A DNA stretch of 64,000 nucleotides, from positions 124,001 through 188,000 of the forward strand of contig NZ_LLZG01000345.1 in NCBI RefSeq assembly GCF_001509475.1. The letters run 5' to 3'. Each line of letters starts with the position of its first letter. Position 1 is the stretch's first letter. Source of the stretch: Streptomyces regalis. Lineage in GTDB: Bacteria > Actinomycetota > Actinomycetes > Streptomycetales > Streptomycetaceae. A program made the translations under genes and the position numbers. The notes beneath the pieces are model-generated. The model did no database searches. It saw only the letters and a program-made list of their open reading frames with translations, and was not told where the DNA came from. Positions 56,018-63,652 of the stretch are shown here, one piece after another.

Positions 56018-57427
56018 ATGACGACTGCTCCCGCCGGGCCGGCCGGCACGATCACCCCCGAGTACGGCGACAAGGTCATCGCCGTCGAGACGGCGGGCTC
56101 CGAACCCATCCCGGACGCCGAACGCCACGGCAGCCCGCGCCAGTTGCTGTGGACGTGGGCCTCCCCGAACATCGAGTTCGCGACCGTCTACATCGGCGTG
56201 ATCTCGGTCCTGTTCTTCGGCCTGAGCTTCTGGCAGGCGACGGCGGCGCTGCTGCTGGGCACGGCGCTGGGGGCGGTGACGCACGGCATCCTGTCGCTGG
56301 ACGGGCCGCGGTTCGGTGTCCCGCAGATGGCGATCGGCCGGTTCTCCTTCGGTTACCGGGGCAATCTGCTGCCGTCGGGGGTGAACGCACTCGTCGCCGG
56401 TGTCGGCTGGTTCGCCGTGAACAGCGTGAGCGCGGCCTTCGCGCTGAACACACTGACGGGCCTGCGCCCGCTGCCCTCCCTCTTGCTGGTGGTCGTCGCC
56501 GAGATCGTGATCGGCTTCATCGGCCACAACTTCGTGCACGCCTTCGAGAAGTACGCGTTCCCGGCGCTCGCGGTCGTCTTCCTGCTGGCCGGCGTCTGGA
56601 CCTTCAAGGAGGCCGACCTGAGCGGCGGCGGCACGGGCGGCGGCATCGGCGGCTTCCTGCTGGCGTTCAGCGCCGCGTGGGGATACGCGGCGGGCTGGAA
56701 CCCGGGCGCGTCGGACTACTCGCGCTACCTGCCGCGTACGGCGAACCGCTTCAAGACGGTGCTCTACCCGGCCGTAGGCCTCTTCGTCTCGATCGCGATC
56801 GTGTCGGTGATCGGCGCGGCCTCGGCGACGATCGTCGCACCGCAGGACGCCACTCCGACGGCCGCCTTCACGGGCCATCTCCCGGGCTGGCTCAGCGACC
56901 CGGTCCTCCTGGCCATCATCCTGGGCGCGATCTCCGCGAACGCCCTGAACATCTATTCCTCCGCCATGTCGGTCACCTCGCTCGGCCTCAAGCTCCCGCC
57001 GTGGCTCGGCCGCAGTGCCATCGTGGTGCTCGCGGGTCTCGCCGGTACGGCGGCGGCGTGGTCGTCACTCGCGGACGCGGGGCACGCGTACGAGGCGTTC
57101 CTGCTGGTGATCGCGTACTGGATCGGACCGTGGCTGGGGATCGTGCTGGTCGAGCGGTGGCTGCAGTCCCGTACGCCGCACGAGGCGTCGGCCGAGCGGC
57201 TCGGCGACCGCACTTTTTCCAACTGGCCCGGAATCTCCGCCCTGTTGATCGGCATCGCGGTGTCCGTGCCGCTCTTCTCCAACCAGGAGAAGTACGTCGG
57301 CTGGGTCCCGGAGAAGTGGCCGGCGTTCGGGGACATCACGTGTCTGGTCGGGTTCGTGGTGAGTGCGGGGCTGTACGGGCTGCTGCGCAGGCGTCGGCAG
57401 GACCGGAAGACAGCCGGTTCCCACTGA
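56018..57427 (+). CDS. NCS1-family nucleobase:cation symporter
   Basis: 469 residues from ATG 56018 (MTTAPAGPAGTITPEYGD); in-frame ATG at 56009 possible. About 12 hydrophobic helices. The family's helix 1 (TWASPNIEFATVYIGVISVL) and GPRFGVPQMAIGRFSFGYRG, together with GAISANALNIYSSAMSVTSL, match cytosine/purine/allantoin permeases of the CodB/FurD type. Substrate is a nucleobase or related compound by analogy. A strong hairpin follows it. Confidence 0.88.
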   Translation: MTTAPAGPAGTITPEYGDKVIAVETAGSEPIPDAERHGSPRQLLWTWASPNIEFATVYIGVISVLFFGLSFWQATAALLLGTALGAVTHGILSLDGPRFGVPQMAIGRFSFGYRGNLLPSGVNALVAGVGWFAVNSVSAAFALNTLTGLRPLPSLLLVVVAEIVIGFIGHNFVHAFEKYAFPALAVVFLLAGVWTFKEADLSGGGTGGGIGGFLLAFSAAWGYAAGWNPGASDYSRYLPRTANRFKTVLYPAVGLFVSIAIVSVIGAASATIVAPQDATPTAAFTGHLPGWLSDPVLLAIILGAISANALNIYSSAMSVTSLGLKLPPWLGRSAIVVLAGLAGTAAAWSSLADAGHAYEAFLLVIAYWIGPWLGIVLVERWLQSRTPHEASAERLGDRTFSNWPGISALLIGIAVSVPLFSNQEKYVGWVPEKWPAFGDITCLVGFVVSAGLYGLLRRRRQDRKTAGSH

Positions 57428-57465
57428 CTGGCCCGGAATACAAATGAGTTGAGCTTGTGAATGTT

Positions 57466-57500
57466 GCGAGCCCGCAGGTCCGGGACCTGCGTGGGCTCGC
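57466..57500 (+). terminator. Terminator after the permease gene
   Basis: GCGAGCCC (57466-57473) pairs with GGGCTCGC (57493-57500), continued by GCAGGTCC with GGACCTGC inside, so the stem is about 14 bp with a 2-base bulge. It isolates the permease gene from the conflict cassette downstream. Confidence 0.75.
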
Positions 57501-57600
57501 GACCGCGCAGCGTTCGGGGACTTCGCACCCTTGCGGCCACTCATGCCACGTGCTGTCATCACACGGTCACTCAAGTCGCCTGGGCCTCAGGGGGAAAGCC

Positions 57601-58029
57601 ATGGCCGGACGTCGTCGCCTGAGAGAAGAGATACGTCAGGCCGAACGGATGGCCCGCGCCGTCCCGAACGCGCGGCAGAGGGCAGCCGCTCTGACCGACC
57701 TCGCCGTCCAGGTGGCCATCGGCGCGGGCGACATCGCCGAGGCCGAACGCATCGCGAACTCCGTCACCTACGAGGACCAAGTCGTACAGAACGGCCGGGA
57801 CTTCTCGGTGCGCGTACTGGCCGAGCAGTTGGTCGCCGTCAATGCCCGTGAAGCCGAACGCATCGCGCTGACCATCAGGACAGATCACGAACGGGACGAG
57901 GCGTTCGCCAACATGGCTAGGACGCTGGCGACGACCGACAAGCGCACCGCCAAGCGACTGATCGAGCACATCGGCATGGCCCCCGTGAAGGAGAGCATGC
58001 TGCACGATCTCGCCAAGGGCCGCCTTTGA
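57601..58029 (+). CDS. Small helical-repeat protein, first gene of the EACC1/caspase cassette
   Basis: 142 residues from ATG 57601 (behind AGGGGGAAAGCC); the frame runs open upstream, but only this start has a ribosome-binding site. All-helical, with repeats: AERMARAVPNARQRAAALTD, AERIANSVTYEDQV, AERIALTIRTDHERDEAFAN. This pattern of AER-I/M-A...I/V at about 40-residue spacing is an alpha-solenoid/TPR-like scaffold. I do not recognise a named family. Followed after 24 bases by the Sel1-repeat gene, so it probably is the first gene of the operon. Confidence 0.7.
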   Translation: MAGRRRLREEIRQAERMARAVPNARQRAAALTDLAVQVAIGAGDIAEAERIANSVTYEDQVVQNGRDFSVRVLAEQLVAVNAREAERIALTIRTDHERDEAFANMARTLATTDKRTAKRLIEHIGMAPVKESMLHDLAKGRL

Positions 58030-58053
58030 GCCGTCGCAACGAACGGGGGACGG

Positions 58054-59475
58054 ATGGAAGAGCAGGCGGAACAGCGGTACCGCGAAGCCGCCGAGGGCGG
58101 CGACCCGGACGCGATGATCCAGCTGGGGTGGCTGCTCCAGCAGCGGGAGGACCGCTCCGAAGCCGAGCGGTGGTATCGGCGAGCCGCCGAGGCCGGGCAT
58201 GCCGAGGGCATGTTCCGCTTCGGAGGGATGCTGCAGGAGCGCGGGGAGTCCGCCGAGGCCGAGCGCTGGAGTCGTCAGGCCGCCGGCGCGGGGAACGTGC
58301 ATGCGATGGGTAGCGTGGGATACGTCCTGGAGGAGCGCGGCGATCTCGCGGGCGCCCAGGAGTGGTACCGCAAGGGGGCCGATCGTGGTGACGCCTTCTC
58401 GATGCGGCGCGGTGGGCTTCTGCTGGAGCAGAGCGGCCGCCTGGCCGAAGCGCAGGAGTGGCTGCGCAGAGCGGCGGACTGTACGGGCTCGGGCCAGCTT
58501 CTGGCGCAGGGCGATGCGATGAGGGATCTCGCGCGCCTCGCCGTCCAGCGCGGTGACTCGGCCGAGGCGGAGCGGCTGCTGCGGGAGGCCGCCGCGAGGC
58601 TGGCGAAGGCGGACGACGTGCCCGAGAAGCAGGGGTACGCGCTCATGGCCGATCTGCTGACTCTGCTCGCCTCCCTGCTGCGGGAGCGTGGCGAGTCGGC
58701 CGAGGCCGAGAAGTTCCTCCGGTGGGCCGCCGACAACGGGCACGCCCCCGCGATGCTCGAACTCGGGGGGTTGCTCGAGGAGCAGGGACGGCCCGCCGAA
58801 GCCGAGGAATGGCACCGGCGAGGGGCCGAGGCCGGACATCTCCGCTCGGCACTGATGCTGGCTTTGCTGCTGGTGGAGCAGCGGCGTCCGGCCGAGGCGG
58901 AACAGTGGTTCCGGCAGGCAGCCGAGGCGGGGGTGCCGACGGCGATGGACTTCCTGGGCACCCTGCTGGAGGAGCGAGGGGACTTGGCCGAGGCGGAACA
59001 GTGGTACCGGGAGGCCGCCGAGGCCAGGATCGACCGTTCGATGCTCCGGCTGGCTTATCTGCTCGAAAAGCGCGGCACCCTGGCCGACGCGCTGCACTGG
59101 TACCGGAAGTCTGCCGCCACCGGAAACGACTGGGCCATGGTCAAAGCGGGGGCGCTGGCGGGGCGGCAGGGGGACTTGGACGAAGCCGATCAGTGGTACG
59201 AGCAAGCCGCCCAGGCGGGGAACGAATCCGGCATGTACCTGGTGGCCAACCTGCGAATGAATCGCGGCGAGCTGGAGGATGCCGAGATGTGGTTCCGCAG
59301 GGGATCCGCCGTCGGCAACGGCAGCTGTATGGCGATGCTCGGGATCCTCCTGGCCACGCGGGGGGACGTGGCTGCCGGGGAGCAGTGGTGCCGGCGGGCG
59401 GTCGACGCCGGGGTGGCCAACGCCGTAACCGACATGAAGGCCGTACTGGAAGCACAGCATGGGCCCGGGGTCTGA
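58054..59475 (+). CDS. Sel1/TPR-repeat solenoid protein of the caspase cassette
   Basis: 473 residues, ATG 58054 after GGGGGACGG. Almost the whole protein consists of about 12 Sel1-like repeats with the unit xAEAEQWYRxAAEAGxxxAM..LGxLLEERG (for example AERWYRRAAEAGHAEGMFRF; AEQWFRQAAEAGVPTAMDFL; AEQWYREAAEARIDRSMLRL). No catalytic domain, signal peptide or membrane helix. Sel1 solenoids bind proteins; here it is the likely sensor or scaffold. The caspase two genes downstream ends in repeats of the same kind, suggesting repeat-to-repeat interaction or a common ancestor. Confidence 0.88.
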   Translation: MEEQAEQRYREAAEGGDPDAMIQLGWLLQQREDRSEAERWYRRAAEAGHAEGMFRFGGMLQERGESAEAERWSRQAAGAGNVHAMGSVGYVLEERGDLAGAQEWYRKGADRGDAFSMRRGGLLLEQSGRLAEAQEWLRRAADCTGSGQLLAQGDAMRDLARLAVQRGDSAEAERLLREAAARLAKADDVPEKQGYALMADLLTLLASLLRERGESAEAEKFLRWAADNGHAPAMLELGGLLEEQGRPAEAEEWHRRGAEAGHLRSALMLALLLVEQRRPAEAEQWFRQAAEAGVPTAMDFLGTLLEERGDLAEAEQWYREAAEARIDRSMLRLAYLLEKRGTLADALHWYRKSAATGNDWAMVKAGALAGRQGDLDEADQWYEQAAQAGNESGMYLVANLRMNRGELEDAEMWFRRGSAVGNGSCMAMLGILLATRGDVAAGEQWCRRAVDAGVANAVTDMKAVLEAQHGPGV

Positions 59476-59502
59476 ACCACAAATGTCCTGAACGGGAGAA
59501 CG

Positions 59503-59847
59503 ATGCAGGCATCCATCCGACTGACCGGCGAAACGGCCCAGGCGGAGCTGACCGCGCTGGCCGCCTGGCTGTCGCGTGAGGACGAGTTCCGCGGACGGTC
59601 TGCCATCGGGCGACCCGAGGCGCGCCCCGGCCACATGGGCGGGATCACCGAGGTCGTGATCGTGGCCCTCGGAGCCCAGGGAGCGGGCACCGTGCTGGCG
59701 GCCTCGCTGTCCGTGTGGATCAGGCATCGCCGCCCGTCGGCGGACATCGAGGTGACCGGTCCCGACGGGCAGAGCGTCAAGATCTCCTTGCGCAACGTCC
59801 CCGAGGCAGACGTGGAAGCCGTGCTGCGACGCGTCCTGGAACGGTGA
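59503..59847 (+). CDS. EACC1-like effector-associated protein with a membrane helix
   Basis: 114 residues. ATG 59503 after GGGAGAACG. The N-terminal 40 residues (LTGETAQAELTALAAWLSRE; DEFRGRSAI) form a short alpha/beta module. A glycine/alanine-rich hydrophobic helix at about 46-73 (VVIVALGAQGAGTVLAASLS) follows, then a C-terminal EVTGPDGQSVKISLRNVPEA strand-rich piece. This matches the effector-associated constant component 1 (EACC1) described next to caspase, trypsin or TIR effectors in actinobacterial conflict systems. The stop is directly followed by the caspase ATG (TGAATG), so the two are tightly coupled. Confidence 0.82.
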   Translation: MQASIRLTGETAQAELTALAAWLSREDEFRGRSAIGRPEARPGHMGGITEVVIVALGAQGAGTVLAASLSVWIRHRRPSADIEVTGPDGQSVKISLRNVPEADVEAVLRRVLER

Positions 59848-60957
59848 ATGCGCCTGCCCGACCCGCGGCATTCCCGAGCGGTGCTGCTGGGTTTCGACAC
59901 GTTCGCCGATCCCGGCCTGCCCGATCTGCCCGCCGTGACGCACAACATCGACGACCTGGCCGAGGTGCTCACCAGCCCATGGGGGACGGCCCTCCCGGAC
60001 AGGCATTGCATACGGCGGCGCAAGGCGGCGCCGCCCTCCGACCTCGCTGACTCCGCATCCGTCGGAGCCCGGCTGGTCTCCGCCGCCAAAGAGGCCGAGG
60101 ACCTCCTGCTCGTCTACTACGCCGGTCACGGCCTGGTCGGCCCGGACGGCGAGCTGTATCTGTCCTTGCCCGGAACCCGCAGCGAACCGGATCTGGTGGC
60201 GTGGACGGGAATACCGTTCAGTCTGGTGCGCCGTACGCTGGCAAACGCCCGGGCGGACAGCCGAGTTCTCATCCTGGACTGCTGCTTCTCCGGACTGGCC
60301 ATCGGCGCGATGGCCACCACCACCTCGGTGGTGGCCGGCCAACTGGAGGTGGCCGGCACCTGCACTCTGGCGTCCTCGCCGGCAAATCGCCCTTCCAGTG
60401 CGCCTGTCGGCGCGCGCCACACGGCCTACACCGGCGAACTGCTCGATCTCCTGCAGCACGGTACCGCCGACGCCGCGGAATTCCTCACCCTGCAGACCAT
60501 CCACGAACACCTCGCCAGAGTCCTGCCCAGCAAAGGACATCCACGCCCCGAACTGCGCAACACCCACACGGTCGGGCGTCTCGCACTGGCCAGGAACCGG
60601 GCGCACTCGGGCATCTCCGATCCGGAGGCGATGGTCAAGGAGGCCACGCGGCTGGAGCGGGTAGGTGACAGCGCGGGCGCGGTGCGCTGGTACCGGGAGG
60701 CCGCGGGCGCCGGGCGCTCCGACGCCATGAGGGAGCTGGGCCGGTTGCTGGAGCGGGACGGAAATCGCGTACAGGCGGGAATGTGGCGTCGTAGAGCCGC
60801 CGAATCCGGGGATCCCGCCACCATGCACGAGCTGGGAGTCAGCTCATGGCACACCGGGGACCTCGCTCAGGCCGAGAGCTGGCTCAGGAAGGCCGCGGCT
60901 GCCGGGCTCCCGGAGGCGGCAGAGGACCTGGAGAGGCTGCTGCGGCGGCCGAAGTAA
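59848..60957 (+). CDS. Caspase-like protease (C14) with C-terminal Sel1 repeats
   Basis: 369 residues. An N-terminal caspase fold (about 1-240) opens RAVLLGFDTFADPGLPDLPA, a typical start of bacterial caspase homologues. The catalytic His is H94 in YYAGHGL, and the catalytic Cys is C146 (or C145) in LDCCFSG, both intact. The C-terminal about 110 residues contain three Sel1-like repeats (AVRWYREAAGAGRSDAMREL; AGMWRRRAAESGDPATMHEL; AESWLRKAAAAGLPEAAEDL), as in the standalone solenoid protein. No NTPase (STAND) domain is present, unlike many related systems. Probably the death effector or regulatory protease of the cassette. Confidence 0.88.
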   Translation: MRLPDPRHSRAVLLGFDTFADPGLPDLPAVTHNIDDLAEVLTSPWGTALPDRHCIRRRKAAPPSDLADSASVGARLVSAAKEAEDLLLVYYAGHGLVGPDGELYLSLPGTRSEPDLVAWTGIPFSLVRRTLANARADSRVLILDCCFSGLAIGAMATTTSVVAGQLEVAGTCTLASSPANRPSSAPVGARHTAYTGELLDLLQHGTADAAEFLTLQTIHEHLARVLPSKGHPRPELRNTHTVGRLALARNRAHSGISDPEAMVKEATRLERVGDSAGAVRWYREAAGAGRSDAMRELGRLLERDGNRVQAGMWRRRAAESGDPATMHELGVSSWHTGDLAQAESWLRKAAAAGLPEAAEDLERLLRRPK

Positions 60958-61011
60958 CACGTCACCCCTTGAGCCGGCAGCCCCGCCTGACACAGGCTCT
61001 GAGGCGCCCGG

Positions 61012-62817
61012 CTACTCCTTCGTCCAACGCTGGGACGCCTTCCCGGACTCGCAGTCGTACGCCGTCACGCTGCTTCCCGAGGCCAGATCGAGGCACTGTC
61101 CGCTCTGCGCGCTGCGCAGGGTCCCGCCGGAGCCCCTGGTCCAGAACATCGAGGACTGGCCATACGCCTCACACGAGCCGACCGAGGCGTTGTTGCCGTA
61201 CACGGGGGTGACCAGGCATTGGCTGCTGCCCTGGTTGACGACCTTGAACGAGCCGTCCGACGCGCTCAGGAAGGCCCAGGAGCTGTTCGCGTTGTCCGCG
61301 CAGCTCCCGTGGACCAGCCCGTTGCCGTAGGCCGTCAGGGTCAGGCAGTTGCCGTTGTCCCCGTTCACCAGGTGGAAGTAGCTGCCCGCCGTGGAGTCCT
61401 CGCCCGAGTCGCCCGTCGACGTGCCGCCGGAACCGCCCGAACCACCTGAGCCGCTGCTTCCGTCCGAGCCGCCCGAGGTGTCGGAGCCGCCGGAGCCGTC
61501 CTGCGCGCTCGTACCCGTGCCGGTGCCGGTGTTCGCCTGCTCGCCGCCGGTCCCCTTGTCCTCGGCTTTGTCCTCGCCCTTGCCCTTGTCCTTGCCCGAT
61601 GACGGCGACTTCCCCGAGGTCGCCGTGCCCGAGAGGGACTGGGTGGGGGTGAGCGACGCCGAGGCCGTGGCCGACGGCGTGGAACGGGCCCCGTCCTGTG
61701 GTGCGGAGGTGTTCGGCAGGAGCTGGATCGCGAGGGTCGTACCGGTCACCACGACCACGACGGGTATGGCGACGAACAGGATCCGGGTGCGGCGGCGACG
61801 CTCGCGCGGCTCGCGGCGGGGCGAGGACTCCGGCTCCGGCTTCGCCTCCGGCTCGGCGGCAGGCAGCGTCGCAACGGGGGCGGACGGCTCGTCGATCTCC
61901 GGGACCGTCGCGGCGAAGGCGGCCCGCTCCGACAGCCGCTCGGTGATGGCCTCCGGCCACAGGGGTGCGGTGAACGGCCCGTGTTCCTCGGCGAGTTCGA
62001 CGAGATCGGCGGCGGTCGGGCGGGCGTCGGGGTCCTTGTCGAGGCAGGCCGCGACGATGTCGGCGAGTTCCGGGGCCAGTTCGCGCACCGGGTCCAGGTC
62101 GGGCTCCTCGTGCACGATGCGGTACAGCACCCCGTGCCCCGACTCGTCGCCGAAGGGCGGTCGGCCGCATGCCGCGTACGCGAGCACCGAGCCGAGGGCG
62201 AACACATCGACGGCACCCGTCACCTGCCGGGCCCCCGAAGCCTGTTCGGGCGACATGTAGGCGGGCGTGCCCACCACCATGCCGGACAGGGTCAGCTGGC
62301 TCTGTTCCGCGGCCTGGGCGACGCCGAAGTCGATGACAGTGAGGCCGTCAAGGGTCAGCATGACGTTGGACGGCTTGATGTCCCGGTGCACCATGTCCAG
62401 CGCGTGCACGGCGGCCAGGCCCGAGGCGGCGTCCCGCAGTAACAGCCACAGCGCGTCGGCGGGCAGGGAACCCCCGTGCAGCTCGACCGCCTCGCGCAGA
62501 GTGAGGCCGGGGACGTACGCGGTGGCGAACCACGGCGGCTGTGCGGTGCGGTCGCTGGCGAGCAGGGGTGCGGTGGCCTCGGCGGGCAGCCGGGCGAGGT
62601 TGTCCAGCTCATGTCCGAAGCGGCGCAGGAAGGCCTTGTCCTCGGCGACGACGGAGGACAGCACCTGTTTGACGGCGGCGTAACGCCCTTCGTGGACGCC
62701 GAGATACACCCGTCCCATGCCGCCGGACCCGAGCCGGCCGACCAGGGGGATTCCCCCGATCCGTCGCGGATCCTCGTCCTGAAGCGGCTCGGCGCCACTT
62801 CCGCGCAGCTCTGACAC
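61012..62817 (-). CDS. Membrane Ser/Thr protein kinase with ricin-type lectin domain
   Basis: 601 residues, start GTG 62817. Kinase (about 20-280): LVGRLGSGGMGRVYLGVHEG, YAAVKQVL, VHRDIKPSNVMLTLDG, DFGVAQA and VVGTPAYMSPEQAS. A membrane helix (ILFVAIPVVVVVTGTTLAIQL, near 345) and a Gly/Ser/Thr-rich spacer lead to a C-terminal ricin B-lectin (CBM13) domain of about 125 residues with YFHLVNGDNGNCLTLTAYGN, GSFKVVNQGSSQCLVTP, SGQCLDLASGSSV and the final QRW. It probably senses a carbohydrate at the cell surface. Convergent with the caspase gene, but nothing shows it belongs to that system. Confidence 0.92.
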   Translation of the reverse strand: MSELRGSGAEPLQDEDPRRIGGIPLVGRLGSGGMGRVYLGVHEGRYAAVKQVLSSVVAEDKAFLRRFGHELDNLARLPAEATAPLLASDRTAQPPWFATAYVPGLTLREAVELHGGSLPADALWLLLRDAASGLAAVHALDMVHRDIKPSNVMLTLDGLTVIDFGVAQAAEQSQLTLSGMVVGTPAYMSPEQASGARQVTGAVDVFALGSVLAYAACGRPPFGDESGHGVLYRIVHEEPDLDPVRELAPELADIVAACLDKDPDARPTAADLVELAEEHGPFTAPLWPEAITERLSERAAFAATVPEIDEPSAPVATLPAAEPEAKPEPESSPRREPRERRRRTRILFVAIPVVVVVTGTTLAIQLLPNTSAPQDGARSTPSATASASLTPTQSLSGTATSGKSPSSGKDKGKGEDKAEDKGTGGEQANTGTGTGTSAQDGSGGSDTSGGSDGSSGSGGSGGSGGTSTGDSGEDSTAGSYFHLVNGDNGNCLTLTAYGNGLVHGSCADNANSSWAFLSASDGSFKVVNQGSSQCLVTPVYGNNASVGSCEAYGQSSMFWTRGSGGTLRSAQSGQCLDLASGSSVTAYDCESGKASQRWTKE

Positions 62818-62947
62818 GTCGTCCCCGTCTCCCGTTCGCGATCGTCGCGGGTGGACGAGCGCCCACCCGCTCCCCCCACGGCCGGGCAGACGCTCGTGTC
62901 CCGCAGGGGCAAGTCTGGGCCACTGGGACGTAGGATTGGAAGAACTT

Positions 62948-62966
62948 TCTAGAAAAACACTCTAGA
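62948..62966. promoter_or_regulatory. TCTAGA-N7-TCTAGA operator upstream of the TetR gene
   Basis: TCTAGA (62948-62953) and TCTAGA (62961-62966), each palindromic, with a 7-bp spacer, form a two-fold symmetric site 29 bases before the TetR ATG. It lies in an A/T-rich island in otherwise very G+C-rich DNA, as usual for promoters. Probably the autoregulatory operator. Confidence 0.6.
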
Positions 62967-62994
62967 TCTCTCGATCCGGAATCGGCGGAACCAC

Positions 62995-63597
62995 ATGACC
63001 CCCAAGCAGCAACGCGGCGAGGCGACCGTCGACCGCCTCCTCGACGCCGCGCTGCGCGTCTACGCGGAGTCGGGCGAACAGGGCCTCACCGTCAGCGCCG
63101 TCACCAAGGCCAGCGGGGTCAGTCTGGGCAGCCTGTACCACCACTTCGGCAGCATCGACGGCCTCGTCCTCACACTCGCGCACCGCTGGCTGGGCCGACT
63201 CCTGGGCGAGCTGGTCACAGCCCTGCAGGCCGCACCCACCACACGCGAGGCCATCGACGCCGTCGTACGGACCTACCTCGCCTTCATCCGGGAACACCCG
63301 GACGCCGCCCGGCTGGTGCACTCCCCCATGGCCGACCGCCACAGCATGGAGAGTGGCCAGGAGCAGCGCGACGCCCAGGAGGCCAGGGTGTCGGCGTTCG
63401 CTCTATGGGTCCAACCGCGCATCGACTCCGGCGAGTTGGCACCGCTTCCCCTGCCCCTGATCGAGTCCCTGGTCCTGGGGCCAGTGGTCGCGGTCGCCCG
63501 CCGCCGGCTCTCCGGCATCCACGACGTCGACCTCGACGAGGCGGCGCGGATCCTGCCGGAGCGGATCTGGTTGTCGGTCGGCGGAGAGCCGACGTGA
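62995..63597 (+). CDS. TetR-family regulator
   Basis: 200 residues, ATG 62995. HTH: EQGLTVSAVTKASGVSLGSL with YHHFGSIDGLVLTLAHRWLG, canonical TetR_N. The C-terminal domain (VRTYLAFIREHPDAARLVHS) resembles the TetR C-terminal class that binds hydrophobic ligands. It is divergent from the ricin-lectin kinase, sharing the TCTAGA operator, so it may control that kinase as well as itself. Confidence 0.9.
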   Translation: MTPKQQRGEATVDRLLDAALRVYAESGEQGLTVSAVTKASGVSLGSLYHHFGSIDGLVLTLAHRWLGRLLGELVTALQAAPTTREAIDAVVRTYLAFIREHPDAARLVHSPMADRHSMESGQEQRDAQEARVSAFALWVQPRIDSGELAPLPLPLIESLVLGPVVAVARRRLSGIHDVDLDEAARILPERIWLSVGGEPT

Positions 63598-63652
63598 ACG
63601 CCGAACCGTCCGTATCCTGACTCATGCATGCCAAAGTCAACGGGGGTGGGCG

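Noticed and set aside
54220..57447. 1075-codon plus-strand open frame across the UbiD and permease genes
   Set aside because: Translation is Arg/Asp/Val-rich without any family pattern and overlaps recognised genes on both strands; composition artefact.
57571..60828. 1085-codon open frame antisense to the caspase cassette
   Set aside because: Runs opposite to four well-supported genes; its translation is His/Gly/Leu-rich repeats mirroring the Sel1 codons. A shadow caused by high G+C.
61012..62817. Ricin-lectin kinase as part of the caspase system
   Set aside because: Convergent, with separate promoter and own TetR; no evidence of linkage beyond position.
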